Shown here in pieces: positions 26,727 through 34,887 of a DNA stretch of 57,381 nt. This DNA comes from Reyranella soli. GTDB lineage: Bacteria > Pseudomonadota > Alphaproteobacteria > Reyranellales > Reyranellaceae. The notes under the pieces were generated by a model. That model was not told the origin of the DNA and searched no databases. It saw only the letters and a list, made by a program, of their open reading frames with translations. Within the stretch, counting starts at the first letter, position 1, and each line of letters opens with the position of its first letter. The position numbers were made by a program, and so were the translations under genes. The DNA lies in assembly GCF_007992495.1 (NCBI RefSeq), contig NZ_BKAJ01000096.1:1-57381 (forward strand), in the 5' to 3' direction.

Positions 26727-29700
26727 GCGGCGGCGGCCATCGCGGCCTCGTGCGACGGCTCCCTGATGCGGAACAGAGCGACGTACATCGCCGGCAGGAC
26801 GATCAGCGTGAGCAGGGTGGCCACGAACAACCCGCCCATGATGGCGAATGCCATCGGTCCCCAGAACACATCCGCGGCAATGGGAATGAACCCGAGCACG
26901 GTGGAGATCGCCGTCAGCATGATCGGCCGGAAGCGCGAGAGCGTGGCCTCGATCACGGCATCCCAGGCGTGCTCCCTCTCGACCCGCTCGGCCTCGATCT
27001 GTTCGATCAGCAGCACGGCGTTTCGCGCGATCATGCCGAACAGGGCAAGGATGCCGAGGATCGCCACGAAGCCCAGCGGCTTATTGACGATCAGCAGGGT
27101 GAACACGATGCCGATCAGTCCCATCGGGATCACGCTGACGACCAGGAACAGGCGGCTGAAGCTGTGCAGCTGCGCCATCAGGAAGAACAGCATCAGCAGC
27201 AGCATCAGCGGCACCTTGGCGAACACCGAAGCCTGCGAATACGCACTTTCCTCGACGGTACCGCCGACGGCGATGCGATAGTCCTTGGGCAGGCTGCCGG
27301 CGAGCTTGTCGATCGCCAGTGCCAGCGCATCGACGGCACCCGCCGGGGAGACGGCCGGCGGGACGTCGGCCAGCACGGTAAGGGTCGGCACCCTCTGGCG
27401 GCGCCAGATCAGCGGGTACTCCTGCTTGAAGTCGAATGTCGCCACCTGATTCAGCGGCACGGTGCGGCCATTCGCCAGCGGCAGCTGCAGGGCGCGCAGC
27501 GTCGACAGCGAGCTGCGCTGCTCGTCGAGGGCGCGCGTGATGACGGGAACGAGATAGATGTCGTCACGGACCTGCGTGACGGCGGTGCCCGCCATCAGAG
27601 TGTTGATGACCTCGGCGATCGCCCGCGAGCTCAAACCCAGCAGCCGCGCCTTGTCCTGGTCGATCGTGACTCGCACCTGGCGGGCAGGCTCCATCCAGTC
27701 GAAGCTGACCTCCGCAATGTGGGGATCGCTGCCGAGGACTTCGGCGAGCCGCAAGGCGATCGACCGCACTTGCGAAAGATCGGGGCCGCTCACCCTGTAC
27801 TGCACGGGCCAGCCGACGGGTGGCCCCAACTCGAGCGGCGAAACGCGACCCACGACGCTCGGCATCTGCTCGGACATCAGCTTCTCGAGCTTGGCCTGAA
27901 GGCGATCGCGCGCCGCGATATCCTTTGCCACGACGACGGCCTGGGAGAAGAAGTCGTTGGGCAGCTTGACGTCGAGCGGCAGGTAGAAGCGGATCGCGCC
28001 GCGGCCGACATAGGTGCTCCAGCGCTCGACGTCGGGATCGGCCTTGAGGAAGGCATCGAGCTGGCCGGCGACGGTCTCACTGGCGTAGATCGAGGCGTTC
28101 TGCGGCAGGGTGAGATCGACCACGAGCTCGGGCCGGTCGGAGGCCGGAAAGAACTGGCGCGGCACGAACGGCGAGGCGAGGAACGCGGCAACCAGGCTCG
28201 CGACCGTGACGCCGATGGTGACCCAGCGCATCCGCATCGCTCCGACCAGCAGGGCGCGGAAGGTGCGCAAGACGATGTTGGGCCTGGCGGGTTCCGTCGA
28301 CGTCGGCGGCTTCAGCAGCACGACGCCGAGCAGGGGCGCGAACAGCACCGCCACGAACCACGACACGAACAGCGTGATTGTCACGACGGCGAAGATCGAG
28401 AAGGTGTATTCGCCCGCCGCGCTTTGCGCGAAGCCGATCGGCACGAACCCGGCCGCAGTGACGAAGGTCCCGGTCAGCATCGGAAAAGCCAGCGTCTTGT
28501 AGGCGAAGGACGCAGCCTGCTCGGTGCTGTCGCCCTGGGCGATGCGCGTGGTCATGACGTCGACCGTCGTCATGGCGCTGTCGACCAGCAGGCTCAGCGC
28601 AATGATCAGGGCGCCGAGCGAGATGCGCTGCAGGTCGATGCCGAAGCCCTGCATGATGGGGAAGGTGATGGCGAGCGTGAGCGGAATCGACGCCGCGACG
28701 ATGGCGCCGGCCCGCAGGCCCAGGCTGATGATGCTGACGGCCATGATGATGGCGATGGCCTGCCACAGCGAGACCATGAACTCGCCGATCGCGTGGTCGA
28801 CGACGGCAGGCTGGTCGGACACCAGCGTCGGCTCGATCCCGAGCGGCAGGTCGACCAGGACGTTGTCGATCTCTGTCGTCACGTTCTTTCCGAGCGCGAG
28901 GATGTCGCCGCCGGGGCGCATGGCGAGGGCGAGGCCGATGGCGGGCTTGCCGTTGACGCGGAACATCGGCTGCGGCGGGTCGGCGTAGCTGCGGCGCACT
29001 TCGGCGATGTCGCGCAATCTGATCATCCGCCCGTTCGACAGGAAGCTGACGTTGAGGATGTCCTGCTCGGAGCGGAAGGCCCCCGACACCTGCAGCGACA
29101 GCGTCTCCTTGCTGGTCTCGACGGAGCCGGCGGGAACGACGCTGTTCTGCGCCTGGACCGCGGCGATCAGGGCGGCGCGGTCGATGCCGAGGCCGGCGAG
29201 CTGTGGCGTCGAGAACTCGATGAAGATCTGCTCGTCCTGGGCGCCGATGATCTCGATCTTCGAGACGTCGGGAACGTTCAGGAGCCGCGAGCGGATGGCC
29301 TCGACATAGTCGCGCAATTCGCGATGGGTGAAGCCGTCGGCGGTGAAGCCGTAGATCAACCCGAACGTGTCGCCGAAGTCGTCGTTGAAGCCCGGCCCCA
29401 GCACGCCGGCGGGCAAGGTGTGGCGGATATCGCCGATGTTCTTGCGCACCTGGTACCAGACATCGGGGACCTCGGCCGCCGAGGTCGAACCCTTCAGGTT
29501 GACGAAGATGGTGGTTTGGCCAGGCACCGTGTAACTGCGCAGGAAATCCAGTCCGCGCGTCTCCTGCAGCTTGCGCTCCAGCCGTTCGGTAACCTGCTGC
29601 AGCGTGTCGTCGAGGGTGGCGCCCGGCCATGCGGCCTGCACCACCATCGTCCTGAAGGTGAAGGCCGGATCCTCGTTGCGTCCCAACCCGAAGTAGGCCG

Positions 29701-29788
29701 ACAGGCCTGCCGCCGTGACGATGATCATCAGGAACACGGTGAACGACCGGTGCCTGAGGGCCCATTCCGAGAGGTTGGGGCCGGTCAC
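26723..29788 (-). CDS. RND efflux permease, TriC-like
   Basis: A 1021-aa inner-membrane RND permease of the shorter TriC-like branch (MTGPNLSEWALRHRSFTVFL; GLGRNEDPAFTFRTMVVQAA). TM4 reads LSLLVDSAMTTVDV, so only the first of the AcrB aspartate pair is kept and the second is Ser. TM10 reads MIARNAVLLIEQIEAE, with Arg where AcrB has Lys940. The GTG start at 29788 overlaps the adaptor stop by 4 nt. It is followed by the GLEQQ gene and the Mrp antiporter genes in one overlapping run, a context unlike ordinary RND operons. Confidence 0.9.
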   Translation of the reverse strand: MTGPNLSEWALRHRSFTVFLMIIVTAAGLSAYFGLGRNEDPAFTFRTMVVQAAWPGATLDDTLQQVTERLERKLQETRGLDFLRSYTVPGQTTIFVNLKGSTSAAEVPDVWYQVRKNIGDIRHTLPAGVLGPGFNDDFGDTFGLIYGFTADGFTHRELRDYVEAIRSRLLNVPDVSKIEIIGAQDEQIFIEFSTPQLAGLGIDRAALIAAVQAQNSVVPAGSVETSKETLSLQVSGAFRSEQDILNVSFLSNGRMIRLRDIAEVRRSYADPPQPMFRVNGKPAIGLALAMRPGGDILALGKNVTTEIDNVLVDLPLGIEPTLVSDQPAVVDHAIGEFMVSLWQAIAIIMAVSIISLGLRAGAIVAASIPLTLAITFPIMQGFGIDLQRISLGALIIALSLLVDSAMTTVDVMTTRIAQGDSTEQAASFAYKTLAFPMLTGTFVTAAGFVPIGFAQSAAGEYTFSIFAVVTITLFVSWFVAVLFAPLLGVVLLKPPTSTEPARPNIVLRTFRALLVGAMRMRWVTIGVTVASLVAAFLASPFVPRQFFPASDRPELVVDLTLPQNASIYASETVAGQLDAFLKADPDVERWSTYVGRGAIRFYLPLDVKLPNDFFSQAVVVAKDIAARDRLQAKLEKLMSEQMPSVVGRVSPLELGPPVGWPVQYRVSGPDLSQVRSIALRLAEVLGSDPHIAEVSFDWMEPARQVRVTIDQDKARLLGLSSRAIAEVINTLMAGTAVTQVRDDIYLVPVITRALDEQRSSLSTLRALQLPLANGRTVPLNQVATFDFKQEYPLIWRRQRVPTLTVLADVPPAVSPAGAVDALALAIDKLAGSLPKDYRIAVGGTVEESAYSQASVFAKVPLMLLLMLFFLMAQLHSFSRLFLVVSVIPMGLIGIVFTLLIVNKPLGFVAILGILALFGMIARNAVLLIEQIEAERVEREHAWDAVIEATLSRFRPIMLTAISTVLGFIPIAADVFWGPMAFAIMGGLFVATLLTLIVLPAMYVALFRIREPSHEAAMAAAA

Positions 29789-30897
29789 GGAGTGGCTCCG
29801 AGCAGGCGAACCTTCTGGCCGGGATGAAGAGCCTGCACGCCCGCGGTGACCACGATCTCGCCGCCGTCCAGGCCGTGCGACAGGAGCACGCTGCCCGGAT
29901 CGAAACGCTCCACCTGCACGTTGTGCAGCGACACCGTCATGTCCTTTGGGTCGACGAGCCAGACCGCTGGCTGCCCGTTGATGCGCGTCAACGCGCTTGC
30001 CGGGACCGCGATACCGGGTGTCGCTGCGAGTTCCATGCGGCCCTTGACCGTCGCGCCGAGGAACATCGCCGATGGCGGGTCGATCAGGCCGACACGGACA
30101 CGGAAGGTCCGGGTGATGGGATCGGCCTGGGGATCCACCTGCCGGATCCTGCCGCTGGCGGTGATGGACGGATCGTCGGTCAGCGACACCACGACCTTGG
30201 GATCGGATGGCGCCGAGCGGATCACCTGCGCGGGCACGTCGAACACGGCGTCACGGCCATCCTGCCGGGCGACCTGAAATACCGTCTGTCCCGGCTGGAC
30301 GACTTCGCCTGCCTCCGCCATGCGCGCAGTGATCGACCCTGCGACCCCTGCCTTGAGCTGGGTGTAGCTGACGCGGTCCTTGGCGATGTGCAGCTGGGCC
30401 TCGGCATTGTCGAGCTGCGATTGCGCCGTGCGCAGGGCCTGCTGGGCCTGGTCGTACAAGGCCTGGGTCGTGAAGCCCTGGGGCAACAGGACCTTCTGCC
30501 GTTCGAAGGCGTTGCTCGTCTCGGTCAGGCGGCCTTCGGCGGCCGAGAGCGCCGCCTGCGCCGACCGCAGGGCGTTCAGCTCGTTCTGCGGATCGAGCTT
30601 GGCGAGCACCTGGTCGGGCTCGACGCGGTCGCCGACATTGCCCAGTCGTTCAATGATGCGGCCGCCGATACGGAAGGACAGGGACGCCTCGTTCTCGGCG
30701 CTGATCTGGCCGGTCAGGACGACCGTCTCGCCGTCGCCGCCCTTCGTGGCGGTGACGGTGCGGACGGGACGGGGCTCCACGACCTTGGCCTTGGCCTTGG
30801 TCCGCCACTCGCAACCGCTCAGGGCAAGCGCCGGCGTCAGCAACAGCGCCAACATCGCCACGCCGACCGCGCTTCGCCAGGGAGTGGGCCGGGCCAC
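29785..30897 (-). CDS. RND periplasmic adaptor lipoprotein
   Basis: A 370-aa HlyD/AcrA-family adaptor whose signal peptide ends in a lipobox (PALALSGC). The mature part has a lipoyl-like half (ENEASLSFRIGGRIIERLGN), a coiled-coil hairpin (LRSAQAALSAAEGRL ... QALRTAQSQLDNAEAQ), the second half (TQLKAGVAGSITARMAEAGE) and beta-barrel domains. The start is uncertain: GTG 30897, 20 nt after the SHOCT gene stop, is the first plausible codon, and an ATG about 42 nt further in is an alternative. It is coupled to the TriC-like permease by a 4-nt overlap. Confidence 0.88.
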   Translation of the reverse strand: MARPTPWRSAVGVAMLALLLTPALALSGCEWRTKAKAKVVEPRPVRTVTATKGGDGETVVLTGQISAENEASLSFRIGGRIIERLGNVGDRVEPDQVLAKLDPQNELNALRSAQAALSAAEGRLTETSNAFERQKVLLPQGFTTQALYDQAQQALRTAQSQLDNAEAQLHIAKDRVSYTQLKAGVAGSITARMAEAGEVVQPGQTVFQVARQDGRDAVFDVPAQVIRSAPSDPKVVVSLTDDPSITASGRIRQVDPQADPITRTFRVRVGLIDPPSAMFLGATVKGRMELAATPGIAVPASALTRINGQPAVWLVDPKDMTVSLHNVQVERFDPGSVLLSHGLDGGEIVVTAGVQALHPGQKVRLLGATP

Positions 30898-30917
30898 GAT
30901 CGCGTTCCCGCCGGCGG

Positions 30918-31298
30918 CTATTGAAGGATTCGCGCTCGCAGGCGCGCATATTCTTCCTTCGAGATCGACTTCTCCGTCATCAGCCGTTCGAGCTTGGTCA
31001 GCTCGTCCGCGACGCTGAAGCCCACGGCCTGGCGCAGTTCGTCGCGTGCCTGGCGAACCTGGGAGCGGTTGCGCTCCGCCATGCCGCCGCCCTGCGTGAG
31101 GATGTAGGCGAAGATGCCGATATAGGGCAGCACGATGAGCAGGATGACCCACAGGACCTTGCCGAAGCCGGAAATGTCCTGCCGTCGGAACAGATCGCTT
31201 GCCGTGGTTATGAAGAGCCAGAACCACAGGATGAAGACGAAGATCGCAAAGGCGTCTGCCAGGAAATTCGCGAATGTGGATTCTGCAGAGAACACCAT
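30918..31298 (-). CDS. PLDc_N/SHOCT small membrane protein (copy B)
   Basis: A 126-aa paralogue of the protein at 19871-20251, with the same two helices around ASDLFRRQDISG and a C-terminal SHOCT motif (LTKLERLMTEKSISKEEYAR). ATG 31298 has GGAGAAG about 5 nt upstream. It precedes the RND adaptor by 20 nt and follows the DUF992 lipoprotein by 54 nt, so it is in the long minus-strand run. A role in assembly or stabilisation of envelope complexes is a guess from context. Confidence 0.85.
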   Translation of the reverse strand: MVFSAESTFANFLADAFAIFVFILWFWLFITTASDLFRRQDISGFGKVLWVILLIVLPYIGIFAYILTQGGGMAERNRSQVRQARDELRQAVGFSVADELTKLERLMTEKSISKEEYARLRARILQ

Positions 31299-31352
31299 CG
31301 TTCTTCTCCAACACGCAGCACGTCGGCGCTTCGCAGCCCTCGCGAATCAGTC

Positions 31353-31853
31353 CTACGGGACTTTGCGAAGCGACATCGCGGCCACGCCGGCAGCTGCGTT
31401 GAGGCCGACGCTGCCTTCGACGCTTACGGGCTGCAGGGTGATCTGGTTACTGCTGCCCCCGAGCAGCACGTTGGCGCCGACGCCGACGCCAACGGTCCCC
31501 TGGGCCGTCGGGCCGGCATACTCTCCGCCGAGCGCTCCGGGTGCGACGCTGCCCGGCGCGAACACCATCCACACGATGGTGCTGTCGCGGGTGAAACCCA
31601 CGTCGACGCCATAGCGCCTGATCGTTCCCTCATAGCGCTCGGCCGTGCCGTCGGTGCGGGTGAACAGGCAGTTGAGCGTCCGTGAGGAACCGAAGACGAA
31701 GCCGACGCCGCCGGCGACATTGCAGGTGAGCGAACCGATATTGAAGCCCCCGCGGCTGGGAGCCTGCGGGTTGGCGGTCGCCGTCGTCTGCTGCTGCTGG
31801 CACCCTGCTACCGCCAGGAACAGAAGCAGGGCCGTCGTCATTGCTGCGCGCAT
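31353..31853 (-). CDS. DUF992 lipoprotein
   Basis: A 166-aa product. The signal peptide has a lipobox (LLLFLAVAGC, Cys18). The mature domain matches DUF992 as I know it: IGSLTCNVAGGVGFVFGSSR, RYGVDVGFTRDST, VGVGVGANVLLGGSSNQITL. This family is common in Rhizobiales and relatives and has no established function; the repeated Gly-rich beta pattern suggests an outer-membrane-associated beta protein. ATG 31853 has AGGA 6 nt upstream. It lies 25 nt after the preceding secreted-protein gene. Confidence 0.85.
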   Translation of the reverse strand: MRAAMTTALLLFLAVAGCQQQQTTATANPQAPSRGGFNIGSLTCNVAGGVGFVFGSSRTLNCLFTRTDGTAERYEGTIRRYGVDVGFTRDSTIVWMVFAPGSVAPGALGGEYAGPTAQGTVGVGVGANVLLGGSSNQITLQPVSVEGSVGLNAAAGVAAMSLRKVP

Positions 31854-31878
31854 CTTCGGTCCTTTCGCCGGGAAGTGA

Positions 31879-32244
31879 TCAGCGGGCGACGGCGCTCCAT
31901 CGGCAGCCGGTCCTCGGTTCGGCCACGTCCAGCGTACCCGGAGGCTTCGATGTGTCGGCGGTCACGTTGAAGTTCGTGCTTCCGATTGTCAGTGTGGTCG
32001 TGAACACCTTTGGCGGGTTCTGCGTCATGTTTCGGGTGATGCCGCCGGCCGTGCGCAGCGTCGCGCCGTCCGTCGTCGGCGTGAAGGTATGGACGCGCGA
32101 CAGTTCGGCGTCCCACTGCTGGCAGGAGGTGGGATTGCGATCTGTCGGGGTGACCCGGAACTCGATCGGCGCGGACTGGGCGGACACCTGCGCCGAGATC
32201 ATCCCGGCGAGTGACACGATGAGAAACGTCTTGATGGTCCTCAT
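31879..32244 (-). CDS. small secreted protein, first gene of the long minus-strand run
   Basis: A 121-aa product with a signal peptide (MRTIKTFLIVSLAGMISAQV, cleavage after AQVSA) and a mature beta-rich domain with Cys residues (TSCQQWDAE; PRTGCRWSA) that could pair. The ATG at 32244 has AAGGAG 7 nt upstream, which decides the start. The reading frame stays open upstream and carries a PEFRDP-type segment resembling the protein at 45212-45772, treated separately. No family recognised. Its promoter should lie in the 440-bp region shared with the divergent AraC gene. Confidence 0.7.
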   Translation of the reverse strand: MRTIKTFLIVSLAGMISAQVSAQSAPIEFRVTPTDRNPTSCQQWDAELSRVHTFTPTTDGATLRTAGGITRNMTQNPPKVFTTTLTIGSTNFNVTADTSKPPGTLDVAEPRTGCRWSAVAR

Positions 32245-32684
32245 GTGACTCTCCTTGCGGTGAAGTGACAACGCCTGGCGACTCGGCTGGCGCAATTCCG
32301 TCACGCCGGTCCTGGGATCGCGGAACTCGGGACCGCCCGTCGAGGCGGCGATGTCGAGGCTGGCTAGCGAGCGTCGTGATGAAAGCCTCAGCGTCACGCT
32401 CTGCATTCCGCTCATCGCGACCTCCGACGGTCTCGGCGATGCACGCATTCTACGAGGCGGCCTCAAGCGCACATCAGCTTGGAATCCCGTGATTGTTCCC
32501 GGTGTCCCAATTCACGCGCCGGCCTTTCGACAGCCTGAGCGTGAAGGCCAGGTTGCACCCGACCGGAAAGGACTCGCCAGTCCTGCGTATTTGCATATTC
32601 AACCTACGGTATTATGGTCGCTCCTGAAGGTGACTTCGACCTCCGCTGTTGGCGCTTAGCGCTCGAGCCGATTGTGAGGACACG
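32245..32684. promoter_or_regulatory. 440-bp divergent regulatory region with a relic coding fragment
   Basis: It lies between the minus-strand secreted-protein gene and the plus-strand AraC gene and probably holds both promoters. On the minus strand, 32365 to 32281 encodes LDIAASTGGPEFRDPRTG, very like VDVAATQGSPEFRDPKTG in the gene at 45212. The central 24 bases (gagttccgcgatccc...) differ at only one position. The part near 32590-32620 is more AT-rich than its surroundings (tgcatattcaacctacggta), a possible promoter zone. No clear operator repeats seen. Confidence 0.55.
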
Positions 32685-33701
32685 ATGACTCCTAAGAGAT
32701 TCGAAACGGCATCGTTGCCGCCGCGTGAGCAGTTCGCCGCCTGGCATGCCTGGTACAGCTCGTTTCTCGACACTGCCGTGACTAGGACACCGGACGAAGG
32801 TTTTTCGGCGTGTAGTGAAACCTGGTCGCTCGGCGGGCTCACGATAAGCGATGGAACGGCTCCGGCGATCTTCACGGCGAGAACGAAGACTCTCATTCGG
32901 CGCAATCCGGTCGATCACTGGGTGCTCACTCTTTGCCGGCGCGGAACGGTTGCCCTTCAGGCGTCCAACGGATCGGTCTCCTTCGAGCCTGGTGTTCCCT
33001 TCGTGGTTTCGCTGGCGGACGTGATGGTGACCACCAAGACCGATTACAGTCGTGTGCAGTTCTACCTGTCGCGTAGCGCCTTTGCAGGAGTTGCCGCCTT
33101 GCTCGATGCGGCGCGAGGCAAGCCGCTGGACACGCCCGAGGGTGCGCTCCTCGCCGATTACATGCTGCTTCTTGTCAGTCACCTTCGCGATCTTGCGCCC
33201 GAGGATGGACCGCGGATCGCGGCCGCTGTTGAAGCGATGGTGGGTGCATGTCTCGCTCCGTCGGCAGAACGCTGGGCGGGCGCGCAGGGCCAGATTGACT
33301 TCACGCTGATGGAACGCGTGCGCCGCGCAGTTCGTGCCCATCTGCGCTCGCCGTTGTTGGGACCCGAGAAACTTTGCCATGAGGCGGCGACTTCGCGATC
33401 GCAGCTGTACCGCCTGCTGGAGGGCGAAGGGGGCGTGGCCCACTACATCCGACGGCAGAGACTGTCGGAGAGCTTCGCGATGCTTTGCGACGTTTCCCAT
33501 GCCGTGCCGATCGGCAGGATCGCCGACATTCTGTGCTTCTCCGACGCCTCGAGCTTCAGCCGCGCGTTCAGGCGAGAGTTCGGCATGAGTCCGCGGGATG
33601 TGCGGGCCGCCTCCGTGGCCGGATTGCAGCCGTCGGTTTCACTGAAGGAAACGGCGCCCGACGGCATTCAGTGCTTTGCCGATTGTCTTAGCGGAGCCTA
33701 G
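32685..33701 (+). CDS. AraC-family transcriptional regulator (second paralogue)
   Basis: A 338-aa protein with the same plan as the regulator at 18440: N-terminal AraC-binding-like domain, then PEKLCHEAATSRSQLYRLLE and SDASSFSRAFRREFGMSPRD as the two helix-turn-helix units. The start is ATG 32685 with TGAGGA 5 nt upstream; an in-frame TTG at 32649 is unlikely. It is divergent from the 14-gene run (32244 to 20837), which makes it the best candidate regulator of the RND-Mrp system. The effector is unknown. Confidence 0.9.
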   Translation: MTPKRFETASLPPREQFAAWHAWYSSFLDTAVTRTPDEGFSACSETWSLGGLTISDGTAPAIFTARTKTLIRRNPVDHWVLTLCRRGTVALQASNGSVSFEPGVPFVVSLADVMVTTKTDYSRVQFYLSRSAFAGVAALLDAARGKPLDTPEGALLADYMLLLVSHLRDLAPEDGPRIAAAVEAMVGACLAPSAERWAGAQGQIDFTLMERVRRAVRAHLRSPLLGPEKLCHEAATSRSQLYRLLEGEGGVAHYIRRQRLSESFAMLCDVSHAVPIGRIADILCFSDASSFSRAFRREFGMSPRDVRAASVAGLQPSVSLKETAPDGIQCFADCLSGA

Positions 33702-33823
33702 CGAAGGCTGCTTTTGGGACGTTCAGGATAGTTCAGGGACGAGGCGCTAAAGAAACCGTGCTTCGCCGCACGTAGGATGCAACGAGGAGCGCCATTAACT
33801 CCGCTTTGCACGGATGGGAGCTG

Positions 33824-34858
33824 ATGCAGTACTTCCGTTCCGACCGAGCCCGCCGGCCTTGGCTGCTGACGATACTATCGACGGTCTTGCTGATTGCCAC
33901 GGCCGGTCGACTTGCCGCGCAACACACGGACGCGCAAGAGGCGCGAATCGATGCGATGTTCGGCACACCGGACCGCTATGGGGTGACGCCTCAGGACAAC
34001 ATCTTCGCGACCACGCCCGGCCTCGAGCAGCAGGCGCGGCGGTCGGCATTCACCTTCAATATTCTCGCGCCGATCTCCTACAACTCCAACGCCGCGGCGG
34101 GCCCGTCCGGCGTCCCGACGGACAAGAATTCGGCAGAGTTCAGCCCCGTCGTCGGCCTGTCGTGGTCGACGCCGGTCTTCGACCTGCCGTTGCGGTTCAC
34201 GGCGAACGCCCGTGCCGAGGTCGATCGCTTCACCCAGGTGCCGTCCGCCGACTTCGACAAGATCGTCCTCTCGAGCCGGCTGCAGTACGTGGACCCGACC
34301 AACGATCAGGCCTACTCGCCCTACATCGTCTACGCGCCGCGATGGTCCTACACGCCGTTCTATCAGGACTGGCTGCAGACACGTCAGGATCTGAGCGTCG
34401 GGGTCAACAAGACGTTCAATTTTGACGCAAACTTCAGGCGGGTCCCCTTCGCCGCCGACACCTTGGCGGAGACCACCTGGTCGTTCGGCGTGACGACATT
34501 CTTCCAGCGGCGGTTCAGCAACCCCGGGCCCTCGTCGTGGGCCTTGTTCGTCATCCCGTCAGCCACCTACGTCTTCTCCGAGCAATGGAATCTGAGCCTC
34601 GGCGTGGAGTTCATGCGCCGCGCCTTTGAATCCTATCAAGGCGGCCCTGCCGACGAGGACTGGCTGCTGCAGCCGATCGCGACGCTCGAATTCGTGCTGC
34701 CGAGCGCCTGGTTCGGATCCGACCGAAACGCCACGCTGGTCGGCCGGCCGGCGCTCGACTTCCAGGTAGCCTACGAGCGGAACTGGTCCACCGTGCCGGT
34801 CTTCGACTACAGCGCATTGCACGTCGGCGTCGCCCTGAAGATGGGTTGGAGGTTCTAG
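33824..34858 (+). CDS. predicted outer-membrane beta-barrel protein with a GLEQQ segment
   Basis: A 344-aa protein with a signal peptide (about 1-32, ending GRLAAQ). Residues 40-71 (ARIDAMFGTP ... PGLEQQA) are shared with the small protein at 26472-26726. The rest alternates aromatic and polar residues in beta-strand fashion and ends in VALKMGWRF, a C-terminal Phe typical of barrels inserted by BamA. I use ATG 33824; an in-frame TTG at 33806 is less likely. It follows the AraC gene by 122 nt on the same strand and precedes arcD by 29 nt. Substrate and function unknown; it is not a TolC-type alpha-barrel. Confidence 0.72.
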   Translation: MQYFRSDRARRPWLLTILSTVLLIATAGRLAAQHTDAQEARIDAMFGTPDRYGVTPQDNIFATTPGLEQQARRSAFTFNILAPISYNSNAAAGPSGVPTDKNSAEFSPVVGLSWSTPVFDLPLRFTANARAEVDRFTQVPSADFDKIVLSSRLQYVDPTNDQAYSPYIVYAPRWSYTPFYQDWLQTRQDLSVGVNKTFNFDANFRRVPFAADTLAETTWSFGVTTFFQRRFSNPGPSSWALFVIPSATYVFSEQWNLSLGVEFMRRAFESYQGGPADEDWLLQPIATLEFVLPSAWFGSDRNATLVGRPALDFQVAYERNWSTVPVFDYSALHVGVALKMGWRF

Positions 34859-34887
34859 TGACAACGCAAATATCCGCTGAGGGCGCC

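Noticed and set aside
26750..29827. About 1000-codon frame antisense to the TriC-like permease
   Set aside because: Codon-structure shadow. The Asp/Arg/Gln/Gly-rich product has no hydrophobic helices or recognisable domain.
33736..33760. Short direct repeat (gttcagga, gttcaggg) upstream of the barrel gene as an operator
   Set aside because: Only 7-8 bp, two copies, with no consistent spacing to a promoter.
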